Source of the DNA: Micromonospora coxensis
GTDB taxonomy: Bacteria > Actinomycetota > Actinomycetes > Mycobacteriales > Micromonosporaceae
DNA length: 64,000 nucleotides
Reading direction: 5' to 3'
Assembly: GCF_900090295.1 (NCBI RefSeq)
Contig: NZ_LT607753.1
Coordinates: 5,952,001-6,016,000 of the forward strand
In this document: positions 63,529-64,000 of the stretch, piece after piece
Position numbering within the stretch: position 1 is the stretch's first letter
Layout of the letters: every line of letters starts with the position of its first letter
Translations under genes and position numbers: made by a program
The notes under the pieces: generated by a model
Told to the model about the DNA's origin: nothing
The model's database searches: none
The model's input: only the letters and a program-made list of their open reading frames with translations

Positions 63529-64000
63529 ATGACGAAACCTCGTGTGGTGATCGTGGGGGCCGGGTTCGCCGGTTACCACGCGGCGAAGACGTTGAGCCGG
63601 CTGGCCCGCGACCGCGCCGAGATCGTGGTGCTGAACTCCACCGACTACTTCCTCTACCTGCCGCTGCTGCCGGAGGTGGCCGCCGGAGTGGTGGAGCCCA
63701 CCCGGATCTCGGTGCCGCTCACCGGCACCCTCGACGGGGTACGGATCATCGTCGGCGAGGCCGACCACGTCGACCTGCACAACCGCTGGGTGGGCTTCAC
63801 CCAGCCCGAGGGCGACCGCGGCCGGATCGCGTACGACCGGTTGGTGCTCTGCGTCGGCAGCGTCAACAAGCTGCTGCCGATCCCCGGGGTGACCGAGTAC
63901 GCGCACGGCTTCCGCGGCCTGCCCGAGGCGGTCTACCTGCACGACCACGTGATCCGCCAGATCGAGTTGGCCGAGCAGGCCGAGGACCCGGCCGAGCAGC
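63529..64000 (+). CDS. type II NADH dehydrogenase (FAD), N-terminal part
   Basis: The first 157 codons are present; the gene runs off the right edge. VVIVGAGFAGYHAAKTLSRL is the FAD fold. VVLNSTDYFLYLPLLPEVAA then VEPTRISVPL, YDRLVLCVGSV and HGFRGLPEAVYLHDHVI are typical of NDH-2-type respiratory oxidoreductases. It would oxidise NADH and reduce menaquinone at the membrane. The C-terminal membrane-anchor part is not in view. Confidence 0.88.
   Translation, partial: MTKPRVVIVGAGFAGYHAAKTLSRLARDRAEIVVLNSTDYFLYLPLLPEVAAGVVEPTRISVPLTGTLDGVRIIVGEADHVDLHNRWVGFTQPEGDRGRIAYDRLVLCVGSVNKLLPIPGVTEYAHGFRGLPEAVYLHDHVIRQIELAEQAEDPAEQ

Overview
The window comes from a high-GC actinomycete, most likely Micromonospora or another Micromonosporaceae. 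The signs are GC above 70 percent, a strong G/C third-codon bias, many GTG starts, overlapping ATGA/GTGA gene junctions, and typical actinobacterial families (DUF397 plus XRE/DUF5753, PF04672-type methyltransferase, PASTA-less Ser/Thr kinase, DUF2267, DUF2795). Genus assignment is inference.

Layout. 1-3822: the end of a methyltransferase gene, then a translationally coupled three-gene sugar operon (BchC-like dehydrogenase, TIM-barrel isomerase, GH63-like hydrolase) behind a perfect 12-bp palindrome. 3886-4587: a CBS-CBS-BON protein. 4731-11737: an arsenic-resistance island with two arsenate reductases (one fused to an ArsR repressor), three more ArsR-type regulators or regulator domains, an ArsO-like flavoprotein, an ArsN-like N-acetyltransferase, a second flavoprotein with a cysteine-rich tail, and an MFS exporter. 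I see no Acr3/ArsB pump. Several ArsR-style inverted repeats are visible. 11988-12398: a DUF2267 protein.

12730-40600 is the centrepiece: a single-strand, almost fully translationally coupled hybrid NRPS/PKS operon of about 28 kb. Order: A-PCP-KS (no AT, no ACP); type II thioesterase fused through a 12-residue tandem repeat to a LanB-like (lantibiotic dehydratase, glutamylation-type) domain; a second free LanB-like protein; A-PCP-C-PCP; KS-AT-KR-DH-ACP (unusual domain order, malonyl-type AT); a TauD/SyrP-like Fe(II)/2-oxoglutarate oxygenase; MbtH; C-A-PCP (pocket residues DLTKVGEVGK, Asn-like); and C-A-PCP-TE-MFS (pocket DVWHISLIDK, Ser). The last TE has Cys in place of the nucleophilic Ser, and a complete MFS exporter is fused to its end. 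The assembly line may therefore combine ATP-dependent adenylation, polyketide extension and tRNA-dependent LanB chemistry, ending on a seryl residue and a Cys-type TE. Dehydroalanine formation, a beta-lactone, or a tRNA-supplied building block are the main hypotheses. A 17-bp-stem terminator at 40607-40649 closes the operon. There is no pathway-specific regulator inside it.

40653-64000 is ordinary chromosome: serpin-like protein, NUDIX, methyltransferase, PemK/MazF-like protein, GGDEF protein, DUF397/XRE pair with a candidate operator, PF04672 methyltransferase, Ser/Thr kinase, nitrilase, DedA, an SRPBCC protein with a TM helix and CBM2-like ectodomain, a TM-anchored beta-rich protein, pirin, HhH protein, DUF1345, DUF2795, DUF2267, TerC behind a yybP-ykoY manganese riboswitch, a molybdopterin/flavin/zinc-ribbon operon, a GNAT, small basic protein, a secreted three-repeat protein, a glycogen-debranching-like hydrolase and the start of a type II NADH dehydrogenase. 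No tRNA, rRNA, CRISPR, insertion sequence or phage gene was seen.
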